A DNA stretch of 64,000 bases. Origin: Ampullaceana balthica (Eukaryota > Mollusca > Gastropoda > Lymnaeidae). Both the position numbers and the translations under genes were made by a program. Within the stretch, counting starts at the first letter, position 1. Each line of letters starts with the position of its first letter. The stretch covers positions 1,225,082 through 1,289,081 of the forward strand of contig CALYLW010000120.1 of the NCBI GenBank assembly GCA_944989445.1, given 5' to 3'. Positions 25,122 through 36,544 of this stretch are shown in pieces. The notes under the pieces are model-generated. The model was given only the letters and a program-made list of their open reading frames with translations, was not told the origin of the DNA and did no database searches.

Positions 25122-26867
25122 ATGCGGCTAATGGTTTTGGACGAAAGTGAAAGAAGTCAAGTTATGCACAAATTGGTGACCGCCTTTCAACAAAAAGTCC
25201 TGCAATGCTTCGACCTCTACAAAGCGGAAGTGACGTTAAGGTCCTTAAAGATCATCACATCCCTGTCGGCACTAAAGCCCAAATTGAAAGCCAGGAGATA
25301 CAACTCGGGTGACAAAGATGGTGACTCGAAGGCTCTGGCTGACCCGTTCGCTGACCTCGACGTAGAGGAGGCACTGAAAAGAGAGCTGCCCAGATTCACC
25401 ATGTCCAGACTTCGAGGGACAGTCCAACAACTCTTACGGCGAGCGTCGCTCCGGCAAGATGGGAGCCTGTACTTTGCGGGCATTTCAGAAGTGAGCACGG
25501 CTGCCCAAAGCGTTCAGCATTTTATATGGTTCTTTGAATTCATGGATTACCTCCAGGAACTGTTTTCTAATTTCGAGGAGAAGATTTTCATACCCCTGTT
25601 TAAATACTTCCACGACTACGACTCATCCACCAGCAGTCATAGATCCAACACGATGTCGTCAGCATTCTCTAAGCTCAGTCAGTTTTCTGGCAGCGACAAC
25701 CAAGGCAATGAAGGAGATCAGGAACCAGATGAGGAGGGGGACAGTCTGGCTGAGATGCGAAGGATGAGGGCCCAGGCCAGGGCATCACTCTTGCAGCTAA
25801 GCAAGGAGTACAGAGACATCAAATCAATTTACGACACCACAGAGATAGATAAAGTTGCTCAGAGACTGTCTTTCGTCAAGGAGCAACTCGACTACCTCCT
25901 GGAGGAGGAGGACGAGGTGGATCCAGACTTATACAGTGAAGAGAGCAGGAAGATGGTAGCGCATCTCGACATGGATTTCGGCACCGAGAACCTAATCCGG
26001 TTGGTTCCTGATATTTTGGTAAAGTTAAAGAAAGCCGCTTGGTTGGCCAGGAGGTGGTTAGAACTCGATGACAAAAGGACAAAAGACGTTAGTGCCAAGT
26101 TGGAGAAGTTGGCTGACATTGAGGAGAAATTGGTGAAAAGGTTGGATGTGCTACAGGAAGACATCACCAAAGGCGAGAAACGGTTAGAGAAAGAGACAAA
26201 TGAACTCAACCGGTTGATGGAAAAAGAAAACCGGTCCGATGCTTTGACTTTTAAAACTTACAACCTCGATGTCCACATAGAAAAATTGCAAAAGAAGTTG
26301 GAGAAGTTAAATAGAGAAAGAGACACGTTCGCTGCTCAATTGGCGGACATCGTCAAATCCAAAGATTTGAAGGAGTTTCATAAATTAAAGTTTAGATTTG
26401 AATCCAACAAATTGCAACGCTTTGTAACAGAAAGAAAGCTGTCCACTTTAAACTACCAGAAAAATCTCTTAGCAGACGATCTCAATGTTGAGCTGTTCGT
26501 GAGACCCAGCGTGATCCACAGCAGCAACAAACTTCAGGAAGACTGCGAACAGCTTGAGAAAAAACTGCGCGAACAGCGAGAAGAGTTCCTCAGCATCAAA
26601 CGCGCCCTTCTGCCTATTCAAGAAGACAAAGCCATGCTGATGAATAAACTAAGCAGACAGCGTCAGGGTCAACCCGCGTGGAGCGCATCAGCACAGAACG
26701 GGTTCAGTCACATGGTGCTACAGCCTGGCCACGCGCTTTACATCAGGAGTCTTCCCGGCGGTGACGTCACCAGGAACCGGCAGTCGTTCGCCTCCAGGCC
26801 CCTACTCAGACGTATGTCTGTGTCCAACAGTCGGGCACTGAGGCCAGTCAGCCCACCGTCGTGGTGA
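25122..26867 (+). CDS. Coiled-coil protein gene, exon 3 (residues 110-690)
   Basis: The long terminal exon starts right after the acceptor tattcccacag and is open for 581 codons to TGA at 26865-26867. The assembled protein is 690 aa. The first half has helical segments with hydrophobic and charged residues (for example VQHFIWFFEFMDYLQELF), then a Ser-rich linker and an acidic patch (EEEDE, about residue 370). From about 320 to 365, 425 to 560 and 575 to 610 it shows heptad-like Leu/Glu/Lys patterns typical of coiled coils. The tail is basic and Ser/Arg-rich, with an RRMS site that fits a basophilic kinase consensus. There is no signal peptide or membrane segment. I do not recognise the family; a cytoskeletal or ciliary role would be a guess. 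Codon use is more GC-rich than the surroundings, as expected for a real exon. Confidence 0.88.
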   Translation: MRLMVLDESERSQVMHKLVTAFQQKVLQCFDLYKAEVTLRSLKIITSLSALKPKLKARRYNSGDKDGDSKALADPFADLDVEEALKRELPRFTMSRLRGTVQQLLRRASLRQDGSLYFAGISEVSTAAQSVQHFIWFFEFMDYLQELFSNFEEKIFIPLFKYFHDYDSSTSSHRSNTMSSAFSKLSQFSGSDNQGNEGDQEPDEEGDSLAEMRRMRAQARASLLQLSKEYRDIKSIYDTTEIDKVAQRLSFVKEQLDYLLEEEDEVDPDLYSEESRKMVAHLDMDFGTENLIRLVPDILVKLKKAAWLARRWLELDDKRTKDVSAKLEKLADIEEKLVKRLDVLQEDITKGEKRLEKETNELNRLMEKENRSDALTFKTYNLDVHIEKLQKKLEKLNRERDTFAAQLADIVKSKDLKEFHKLKFRFESNKLQRFVTERKLSTLNYQKNLLADDLNVELFVRPSVIHSSNKLQEDCEQLEKKLREQREEFLSIKRALLPIQEDKAMLMNKLSRQRQGQPAWSASAQNGFSHMVLQPGHALYIRSLPGGDVTRNRQSFASRPLLRRMSVSNSRALRPVSPPSW

Positions 26868-26979
26868 ACCCGTGTTACTGTGTACAACTGATGTAACGCA
26901 CATAAACTTAATATAATCGTACGAATGACGTTGTACAATATACATAAACATACAAACACATGGCCTTAAATTGTAGTGT

Positions 26980-26985
26980 AATAAA
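26980..26985 (+). promoter_or_regulatory. Polyadenylation signal of the coiled-coil gene
   Basis: AATAAA 113 bp after the stop codon, followed by a T-rich stretch. This predicts a short 3' UTR. Confidence 0.65.
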
Positions 26986-27905
26986 TGTTTGCTTATTTAT
27001 AATTTATTCAAGTCTTTTGAAAAAGCATGTATTTTGTTTCGTGATATAACTCTTCTATGAAAAGAAAAAAGTTATATCGATATTCAACTTATAACAAAAA
27101 TTTTTTTTGAAAAGTGTGAACAAACACTTCACAGAAGGACATATTTACAAACGTGATGTTTACCACTTCAACAACAGACAGCCATGACAAAGCTGGTATT
27201 TGCTGCGGTTTGATCTGTCGTTTGAGATAACGTGCATGTTCTTTTTTCAAATCAACAGTTTTTATCAATACACCGTTTTTCTAGACACATTTCTATCGGA
27301 TTATGTTAATGTAATTTGCATATGATAGCACATTTGTATAATTTCCTCACAAATTTAAAGGTCAACCTGTTACTGAGACCACAAAAAAAAAGATTTTTGT
27401 TTACCCCATGTTCACAAATTAAATTTACTAAATGTCATTGTTATTATACATAATTTTAGGTTTTTTTAAATACTGTGCCCTATAATACATTCTGTTGATA
27501 AGGCCATACGATGCCTTTAGATTTTTTAATACAATTTTAAAATAAACCTTACAAATAATCATTTATTTGTCTGCTTTCATGAAAAAATATCAGCACACCT
27601 CCCCATACCCTCTGTTTGCCCAAAAGCCAGGTCTATATTTTCGTTTAAAATTTATGATGACAATTACATTTATTTTAAGCCGTCAAAATTTCTATCCTCA
27701 TACCCTGTTTATTTTTGTCAATATCAGCAAGATATGTGCAATTGGAATCGACATTTTTAATTTTTAAAATAAAATTTACTCCGAACACTAACAGCATCAG
27801 GAGGACTTGGAACGGCCACCTGATTTTAAGTTTTGATGATCCTTGATGTAGGTAATTAGCTCATATCATTATAATAAACTATAGTAACAGGATGCCTAAC
27901 AATCC

Positions 27906-28249
27906 TCCTATATAATAAAAGGCAATTTTCTGTCCGTTCTGTCCGGTACTCGATAGTTATTGGTCCCTCAAACACATGACTCCTACAGCTAATCATATTG
28001 AACACGTTTACGCGGACGTTCAAAGCGAGTTATTTTTGGTGCAGTATTTCTTCCAAGGCTTTATTTTGAGTTATGCGCGTTGGGATTTATAGTAAAAAGC
28101 TATGTTTTTACGAGTTATTTATTTTAACTATAGTGAATAGTATTTTTGACGTGATGCACATGTATGCCGGTCGAGACGGCTGTTGGAGGGGAGTTACAAC
28201 ATGCCACCGAACGGTGGTGGTACGTCCTTGGACGGGCTTGTTGCTCGTT
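27906..28249 (+). mobile_element. Helitron-like non-autonomous repeat, plus orientation
   Basis: Begins tcctatataataaaaggc and ends ttgctcgt. It is absent at the matching site of unit 2 near 50500, which gives its borders. There is no clear target duplication, in line with Helitron insertion. The mate at 24653-25007 is inverted. Confidence 0.65.
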
Positions 28250-28555
28250 TAATTATAAAGGCATACAATGGGAATACGAGGACTTAGTTCTTCAAGTACA
28301 AAATAATCATCAACCAGACACAAATCAAATTAATTCATCTAAAGCGTGAAATGAAACTTGGATTATTTCTTTCACGTTTTCATGTTTAAATACAACCAGC
28401 TCCAGGCACGCACGCCAACACATAATGATAAAATTATCATCTACCAGGAACAAACTTGCTTGATGTTAGCAAGGTTTTCAACATTCCAAAGAATAAGGAA
28501 AGCAAATACGCCACTGAGTGCAAAAACTAGTTTTGTCAACCCAGTCTGATAACAC

Positions 28556-28557
28556 AT

Positions 28558-28642
<85 letters not shown>

Positions 28643-28646
28643 TTCT

Positions 28647-28724
<78 letters not shown>

Positions 28725-28735
28725 ATTGGTATGGT
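28556..28735. repeat. Compound microsatellite (CT)n, (AT)n, (GT)n
   Basis: About 80 bp of CT, then about 55 bp of AT, then GT. It borders the 3' side of the minus-strand LINE at 28740-29770. The (CT)n matches the (CT)n of unit 2 at 50778, so the LINE seems to have inserted next to or inside it. Confidence 0.95.
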
Positions 28736-28739
28736 ATGG

Positions 28740-29770
28740 CATCCGTCCGTCCTCATGGGACGATGTCGTTTCCTCCTGCTCCTCTTCCCCCCTTCCCCTT
28801 TCTCCTGACCCTTCTCTATTCACTCCTGTGTGGGATGCTTCCGCGACTTGATTGCCCTCGTGTACTTTTGCCCGCCAGGAGGTGCGCTCCTCGGCATTGG
28901 TCTATCTGCACCAGTGATAAGTCTTTCTTGCAGACGTCCTTGAAGCGCAAGCAGGGGCGACCTCTTTTCCTCATACCAGTTGCCAGCTCACCCTAAAGTA
29001 AGGCTCTTGGAATGCGCCCCGAGCTCATCCTGCGTACATGACCCAACCACCGTAGGCGCATCTCACTCAGGATTGAGTGCATGTTGTTGTTCGTCCGTCG
29101 ATTCGACGAAGACCACTCTAGTCATCCGAGCGTTACTGGGACTGGCTTTGTTTGTGCGTGCGCAGATGGCTGATGAGGCCGATCCTTGCACGGAAGGTTC
29201 GGGAACAGAAGGGACAAGGGACGAGTGGGACATCTCCAGGAGGGTTGACAGCACGGGCCTTTCGGGCTTGCCTCTTCTTTTCTGCGGAGGTGGTCCGGTT
29301 TGCCTCGCATATGGCTGCTTCTGAGTACCTCGACATTGGTGATCTTGTCCTGCCACTTGATGTGTAGAATCCTACGCAAGCATCGTAAGTGGAAGCTGTT
29401 GAGTTGCTCTGTTTGCTTGGCGTAGGTCGTCCAGCACTCGCTGCCATAGAGGAGTGTGCTGAGCACGCAGGCCTGGTACACAGTGATTTTCGTCCTATCT
29501 GTGAGCTGTGCATTGTTCCACACTCTTTGATTCAGCCTAGCCATAAAGATGCGACCTTGCCGATTATGGCTTATATTTCCTTTTCCAGTGAGAGTGTGCT
29601 TGTGATGTAATTGCCAATGTAGGTGAAATCCTCGACCACATCCAAGTTGTTTCCCTCAATGGAGATTGCTGGGAGGCAGTCAGTGCCTTGTCTCATAATG
29701 TTGGTCTTTTTGAGGCTAATCGTTAAACCAAAATCCTTGCATGCCTCTGAGAACTTATTGACCAACTGTT
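28740..29770 (-). pseudogene. LINE 3' part: RT C-terminus and zinc finger, rearranged
   Basis: On the minus strand, 29765-29571 reads FSEACKDFGLTISLKKTNIM and VVEDFTYIGNYITSTLSL. Then 29544-29320 reads VYQACVLSTLLYGSECWT and LRCLRRILHIKWQDKITN, typical of a widespread animal LINE group. A CPFCSRTFRARIGLISHLRTH zinc finger-type segment (about 29145-29205) follows. The piece RLRWLGHVRRM with GRPCLRFKDVCKKDL, which normally precedes the zinc finger, lies further downstream at about 28920-29065. So the order is rearranged, and stops and frame changes are present. It is absent from unit 2. Confidence 0.8.
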
Positions 29771-30171
29771 GAAGTTCTATCTCTGTATGTATATATCTGT
29801 GTCTATCTCTCTCTTTACCCCCTTCTCTGTCTGTCTGTCTCTCTCTCTACTATCCCTTCGGTCCCTGCCTTTCTCCATGTCTCCCACTCTTTTTTCTTTT
29901 TTCTCCCATCTCCTCTCTTTAGTAGTCAGCTTTCCAGCATCTGACTCTCTCCTTTTCCTAACCTTTTCCTAACCAAATAATAATTAGTTTAAATAAATAT
30001 TAAATAATATTAATTGATGAGAGAGAAAATGCCTTATATTGTATTATATTATATTGTATGTAAGTTTAACAAACTAAACAAATGTTGATATTAAATTCTC
30101 CACACAGCGTAAAAGGGCACTGACCATTGTCAACAACGGTAATGAACTATTTTTCTTTGAACATTGATTTT

Positions 30172-30425
30172 TATCTTATCTTATCTTATCTATACAGACG
30201 CCCCTTCTATGCAGAGGATAATTGCGTCCACAGACCATGACAGATGATCTGTTGGCAAGTGATGCAGCGTTCACAGGCCACGGTTTTGTGGGTTCCACGC
30301 ATTACCCAGCCGCCTAACTAGTGTTAAGTACCCATTCAGAGCTGGGTGACTCAGGGACACCCTAGGCCCCGGGAACAGATCCCTGCCTTCACAAGGATTC
30401 GAACCCGTGACCATCGGTACGCCCT
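30172..30425 (-). mobile_element. SINE with tRNA-like B box and LINE-type tail
   Basis: On the minus strand it starts near a B-box-like gggttcgaatcc (about 30392-30403), then has a body without frame, and ends in ggacgcaattatcctctgca, gcgtctgtatagataagata and (GATAA)n. The tail is nearly the same as that of the CR1-like LINE at 21540-21599. No A box is seen, so the 5' end is probably truncated. The site is empty in unit 2 (near 51165). Confidence 0.75.
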
Positions 30426-30680
30426 CGAAAATGTTACATATCTTCAAAAAGTTTATTTCAGTATTATCTAATCTTATAATTCTCTATATGTTTTAAAGGT
30501 AATAACTTTTTTGTTGACTGATACAATTTTAAAAAATAGATATACATAGGGGTAATATCTTGCTAGCCTTCCGTATCACTTCGTCATTTCACCAAGACAG
30601 TTACAGTTAATTGACTAAACATGCTTAGAACGGCCTTGAACTAAATGTTCTGGGGCTAACAGATAACCACAGTTCTCATA

Positions 30681-30944
30681 GGGGCCGTCCATAAAGTACG
30701 TCACGCTATTTTTGACCATTTTTAACTCCCCCCTGTCACAAACTGTTATACATCTCGGACCACTAAAGTACGTCACACTTTCGAACTAAAATGTTTTTTT
30801 TAATTAACAAAATAATCAAAATTTAATATAAAACAGCGTGACGTCACACATGGCCGGACACCCCCATCCCTCCTGTCACAAGCTGTCACACTTTCTTACA
30901 CCCCCTCTCCCCTCTGGAGCGTGACGTACTTTATGGATGGCCCC
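30681..30944. mobile_element. MITE, family GGGGCCGTCC, 264 bp, TSD ATA
   Basis: Ends ggggccgtccataaagtacg and cgtactttatggatggcccc are inverted repeats, flanked by ata (30678-30680 and 30945-30947). Unit 2 has the empty site with one ata at about 51741 (tttctcata then gtgttg). Non-coding. Confidence 0.9.
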
Positions 30945-31007
30945 ATAGGAGAATACAACCGTGTTGTAAAGCAGTTTGTGTCAGTTGTTGCCATGACTGA
31001 ATGATAT

Positions 31008-31188
31008 GCCGTATATAATCGAGTATAAGTCGAGTTTTTTCTTCTTCTAATTTCAAGGGATCGACTTATACACGAGTAACTCATTTTATAAACGCCATGA
31101 GTTCACTGTAGCGATCATTGAAGATATGTAAAATTCCACTTTTCAAGGGACAAATCAGTGGGTCGACTTATACTCGAGTATACACGGT
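31008..31188. mobile_element. MITE with TIR ccgtatataatcgagtataa, about 180 bp
   Basis: Left end ccgtatataatcgagtataa and right end cttatactcgagtatacacg are inverted. An internal inverted cgacttatacacgag also occurs. The site is empty in unit 2 near 51800. The family is not certain. Confidence 0.75.
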
Positions 31189-31974
31189 AATTTATGAAAT
31201 GTAATCAATTGTGTTAAATAACATTTTCTTACAGTACAGAGAAAGCAAGAAAGCATCCTATTCAAGTCATACGGCATCATTCATTCGACTGCACGGGCAT
31301 CTAATCCATGTTTTTTAAACGCTTCTTATAACTTTGTGTTGGTTGTGTTTGAGGGGAATCTTGAATTTCAATTTTAACACACGTCCTGATAAACCCATTT
31401 TCTGAAAGTTTTTAGTTTTTAAAAAAAAACGATGACAAAACAGCCCTCAATGGTCAGAAACATACAAGTGAGTGACTTTCATTTTAAGTGACGTCTGTGT
31501 GTATCTCGAATTTTGATTCACTTACTGACGACTGATTGATGTGAAACGTTCACCAACACCACGTGACTATAATATATATACCTTATATGAATAGTTGTTC
31601 CAGTAGTTCACTTGTAATCACCATTAACTTGGCATTAACCCTTGAGTAACATCAATTCTGCAGCTTCATTTTGACAAACTTCCTGTCAAATCGAAACGAA
31701 ATGCATGAAAAATCTCATCATATGTTGGTCACTTGAGGGTTTCAATGTTCTCCTAACTACTACTGGTGTCTTTAAGTGAAAAGTTGCCGTTACACATTTC
31801 ATGATGAAAGAGGATTAGCTTTTCATGGACACAGTAACTTATACACAGTTCCTCCTTCAATAGAAACTACGCGTAGCTTGCTTGTAGTGACGTTTCTAAG
31901 GAATTTGGTTCTAGAGGAACAACGTAACACATTAAAAATACGTAAACTAGAGAAGAAGAATGTATATTTTAAAA

Positions 31975-32322
31975 CTATTTCTACCATGATGCAATGATTA
32001 TTTCTACCATGATGCAATGATTATTTCTACCATGATGCAATGATTATTTCTACCATGATGCAATGATTATTTCTACCATGATGCAATGATTATTTCTACC
32101 ATGATGCAATGATTATTTCTACCATGATGCAATGATTATTTCTACCATGATGCAATGATTATTTCTACCATGATGCAATGATTATTTCTACCATGATGCA
32201 ATGATTATTTCTACCATGATGCAATGATTATTTCTACCATGATGCAATGATTATTTCTACCATGATGCAATGATTATTTCTACCATGATGCAATGATTAT
32301 TTCTACCATGATGCAATGATTC
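31975..32322. repeat. 23-bp minisatellite, about 15 copies
   Basis: Units of 23 bp containing tatttctaccatgatgcaat, essentially identical. It is not found in unit 2. Confidence 0.96.
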
Positions 32323-33070
32323 TTCATTGATTTATTAAGATCCAAAAGTATTTATTTAGATAATTTGTTAAGTAAATTTTTTTAACATTATGGAATTAGC
32401 ATTGATTCATCTCCTGACGTCCGTCTTGTGGATCCATTTACAAACATTATTATTGGCTGATGTCTCAAAAAATAGAGCTGTAAAAGAACATTTATTTCTA
32501 ATAATTATAACTGATCAGCATTGTGAAACGTTTTAATGCTCAATGTTCAGATTACCTGGTAGTTATATTGCAAATTGTAGGTCACAATCGTATGATAATT
32601 TAATTAATTTGAGCGGCATTTTCTCTGGTGTGTAAGCTAGTTGTAGAAAAATGTACACGTTAGCGGAATGGCTGCCATGCAATACCCACAGTCTAAATTT
32701 TGGTTGAACTATTTTACTTTGTTCTGTCATCCCACGCGTCTTTCTTAGTCTCAGCTTCATTTTAGTGATGACTAAAATGTACAGAAAGGATGAAGGACAA
32801 AAGTCCCCTGCCTTAAGGGATGTTAACAACAAAGTGGTCAGCACGAAGTGACGCTACCATAGCTTCTTTCATGAAACAAATTGACTAGAAAATCACGCAC
32901 AAGGAAGTGAGTTTAGTACCATCATTGCGTTGTGTGACAGTCCTATACTACACATTTATGATAAACGCGATATATTTGAAATGTTTGTACGTATAACCAA
33001 AGGTCAAACATAATTGGATTACAAAGAATGTACAAATTGGACGTCTGGTTGGTGTTGGACCGCAAGGGAG
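32323..33070. other. Unassigned spacer
   Basis: Ordinary AT-rich sequence between two minisatellites. No exon or terminal repeat was found. Confidence 0.4.
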
Positions 33071-33310
33071 TCTGCCTTTACCTTGGTCTGCCTTTACCTT
33101 GGTCTGCCTTTACCTTGGTCTGCCTTTACCTTGGTCTGCCTTTACCTTGGTCTGCCTTTACCTTGGTCTGCCTTTACCTTGGTCTGCCTTTACCTTGGTC
33201 TGTCTTTACCTTGGTCTGCCTTTACCTTGGTCTGCATTTACCTTGGTCTGCCTTTACCTTGGTCTGACTTTACCTTGGTCTGACTTTACCTTGGTCTGAC
33301 TTTACCTTGA
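33071..33310. repeat. 16-bp minisatellite, 15 copies
   Basis: 240 bp of tctgcctttaccttgg with a few changed positions (tctgt, tctgca, tctga). Three frames stay open across it, which is an effect of the repeat. It borders the RNase H remnant. Confidence 0.96.
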
Positions 33311-33990
33311 CATCTACATTCACGTGGCTTAGGATCCGCGGCACTGTCACCTTACCTCCAGTCTTTCAAGTCTTCCCACGTCATCTAAGGTGATGTCAAC
33401 CAAGTGGGTGCTACGTTTCTCTTGGCTTAGGACCTCAAAGGCTGATCTCAAGTCCGACTGTCCGAGTACATGACCGCGTCCAATCTTACTAGGTCCCACG
33501 CCTGCAGTGCATTGTGCTCACTTTCCTGAGCCCTGTGTATTGCTTCTAGCTCCGCATTTTAGCTCGATATATCGTGCCAGAGTGTCCAAAAATTTCCAGA
33601 TTTGCATAGTGACCCACCAATTGGGTATAGGATAAGCGTACCGTAACCCACAGTTCCTTCTTTCATGTTGGCAGATCCCTCCGTGTACACTTGCACTTGG
33701 GTTCCCGCGAACCCTTCTAATGTCTCAAGGGCAGCCGCTTTCTGTACATATGCAGGGCTGCCTTTCGTCACTCCCGTATCGGCCAACGACAAACGAATAT
33801 CTGGGCTGGTAGCTTCCACATTGGGTAGTTTTATCGGGACACTGTCTTTCTCATATTTTGTGGAGGCTTGTCGGTCATATCGTGTACCATTACTTGATGT
33901 ATAAACGAGGGCCGTTGCAATGTCCTTTCTTATTTCGAGTGGTACCATGCTTGATAAAACCTCCACGGTAGCTGCGGGTATAGTTTAAAA
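33311..33990 (-). pseudogene. RNase H domain remnant of a retroelement
   Basis: The minus strand reads FAGTQVQVYTEGSANMKEGTVGYG (about 33700-33630), then a stop, and NAELEAIHRAQESEHNALQAWDLV further on with a later SDS-like word. That order fits RNase H of non-LTR elements, where the first motif is usually YTDGS. Here the Asp is Glu, and stops interrupt the frame. The RT domain is not visible next to it. Confidence 0.6.
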
Positions 33991-34882
33991 ACAGCCACTG
34001 ATAAACCTTCGAGCCTTGTTCGGAATACGACCCAGCTTTTCCAATGCCGTTAGACTAAAATATTATCACTGTAAAATTTCCCCTCAAAGTCTACATCAAT
34101 CCAATTGTGTGTATCCCATTGTCTAACCAGTCTAGACTAGAGCAGTAATCATCACAACTGCTCTGAACTCTAAAGGATAATTTTCTATTTTGTTTTTAAA
34201 GATACAACGGTTTTTTAAATATATTTTTAAATTTATTTTCTTTTTGAAAGACATTTAAAATAGTAAGACCAGGAAGTATGTATATTTAAAAAATTAAATC
34301 TCAGTTAATCGCAGTGGCGTAGCGAGGAGGGGGCAGAGGGACGAATGCCCCGGGTGGCACTTTGCCAGGGGCGGCGAATTCCTGGTAGTTTTATAAAGTT
34401 TCTAACAATGAAAATTATATAAGAAATTTGAGCTTTTAATCGAAATAAAATAACAGCTATATAAGAAATGAATAAAAGAAATAAAGGAACTATCATCAAG
34501 CATATGAACATTTCTACTGCCAAAACTTCTTAAATGCGAATCGATTTCTCCGAGTGGCACAGTGTGTGTGTGTGTGGGGGGGGGGCGGCAGATTCCTCGT
34601 TGTTAATTAGCTTCTAAAAATAAATAACGTTATAATAAAGTTTTTAAAAAGAAAAGAAAAAACAAAAATAATTTTTTAAAGGAAGAAACTATATCAAAAT
34701 ACGTGAAGTTTCACATTCCAAAATTTCAAACTCATATTCTTTTATTTAATCTAAAGACTTCTGATACTAATGCTACTGAGCTGAAAACATTGTGGCTGAA
34801 GTAGTGTACCAACATGACAATTATTTGCTGGTACATTTATCGATTTTAACGTTGTTAAACTACTTGAACAAAGTTGTTTGTG

Positions 34883-35233
34883 TAGTTATATGGTCTAGTT
34901 ATATGGTCTAGTTATATGGTCTAGTTATATGGTCTAGTTATATGGTCTAGTTATATGGTCTAGTTATATGGTCTAGTTATATGGTCTAGTTATATGGTCT
35001 AGTTATATGGTCTAGTTATATGGTCTAGTTATATGGTCTAGTTATATGGTCTAGTTATATGGTCTAGTTATATGGTCTAGTTATATGGTCTAGTTATATG
35101 GTCTAGTTATATGGTCTAGTTATATGGTCTAGTTATATGGTCTAGTTATATGGTCTAGTTATATGGTCTAGTTATATGGTCTAGTTATATGGTCTAGTTA
35201 TATGGTCTAGTTATATGGTCTAGTTATATGGTC
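34883..35233. repeat. 13-bp minisatellite, 27 apparently perfect copies
   Basis: 351 bp of tagttatatggtc, exactly 27 units without visible change. It lies inside the hAT-like element. Confidence 0.97.
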
Positions 35234-36544
35234 TTTTCTTTCAAAGCAAGATTAATTTAATGTTATTGTCTTTTTTTGTGGAATAAATAAAAATAATGAA
35301 TAAAATTGCTTATCTAATGGAATTAAAACTTGGCACACATAAACACAAAAGTAGCCACTTATTATCAAGGGCTCAACATTACCAAAGTTTTTTGCAATTG
35401 GAAAGAATCAGAAATTGGATAAAAAGAATAGACTATTAATAGAGAACAAGACAAAGTGGCAAGAGGTTCTTACGACATTTCTGAAATGTTTTTAAATAAA
35501 TGATGATCTTAAAATAATCGACTGCAGGGGCCCAACGTGTGTTAATACTTCTTCATGGCTGAAAAGTATGCAGGAGTTCAAGATAGACGAAATAAATGCA
35601 ATGTCAATGTCAAATCTTGCTTTAAAAAAGTTCATTTAATCATTTTTTTTACATGAGAATCCTACTGAAACGAACTCTCTAACTAATTTAGTACACTAGA
35701 ACGTTGTTACGCATTCTTTTCAATGTCCATACTCGTTTGGAATATCAAATTGCTTTTACAAACAATGCATTAAACAGAATTCAGGATACAAAATAGTGAA
35801 TATACCATGGAGCCATGAGGTTATTTTTAAAGCTATAAAAGAATTGATAGATGCAGACAAAAAGCTGAACACACTAACTGACACAGGAGCTTTGATAGTC
35901 ACAATGAAATCTTTTTATTTTCTAATTTATATCAAAGATGCCCTAAATTATTTACAAACTTATGTTAAAAATGCTGAACAGAGGCTTCTCGCAGAGAAAC
36001 TAATGGAATACTAAAGGATGCTTTGATATTTAATAAAATTTTATGTGGAAACCTCATTGTTTTAATCGAATCTTCTAATCAAAGACCAAGAGAGCAAACG
36101 TTTGGTGATCGAAGCGAATATGAATCCATGCTGTGAAGAAAAACATTTGAAGAGCAAGTTTTATTCTTCATAACTTGAGATTACTGTAGAAATTCGTGTG
36201 CGTTTTTGGAGTTACATCGAATTTAGAAAACAGATAAGATTTTCGTACACCAGCTAATATACTGGACTTTGAAATTTGGCCTTCAAGTTAGAGTATACAA
36301 AATATCTCACGTGTCATTGTCAAACAAGGAATAGTTTAACCCCACGGGTAAAAAACAAAATGAGTTCAAGACCAGTTAAATTATTCACGTTTTTAAAGAT
36401 ATTTAGGCTAGAAGTTCCTCTGCCTAAAATAATATCATTAATTCGAACATTGTCTTAAATAATGCAAGGTGTTAATATAGCTTCTCTAAAATTAAGTTAA
36501 TAAAAAATAAAGATCAATAACGAATACACCAAGATTATCTAATC

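Larger units (their letters stand above)
27250..31580. repeat. Segmental duplication unit 1, 5' flank
   Basis: Aligns by eye with 50155-52110, in the same order. Shared blocks include gtcaa.ctgttactgagacc, ccccatgttcaca, aatacgaggacttagtt, ttcatctaaagc, ccaaagaataaggaaagcaa, and the zone after the (CT)n tract. Unit 1 is longer because of insertions (Helitron-like repeat, LINE, SINE and two MITEs). Confidence 0.85.

Noticed and set aside
28980..29367. Plus-strand open frames of 71-114 codons
   Set aside because: Antisense shadows of the minus-strand LINE.
30390..30425. tRNA gene on the minus strand
   Set aside because: Only a B-box-like word is present; no cloverleaf with anticodon arm can be drawn. 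It fits a truncated SINE.
35796..36014. 72-codon open frame inside the hAT element, as a transposase exon
   Set aside because: I could not match it to hAT transposase motifs, so I leave it as part of the degraded element.
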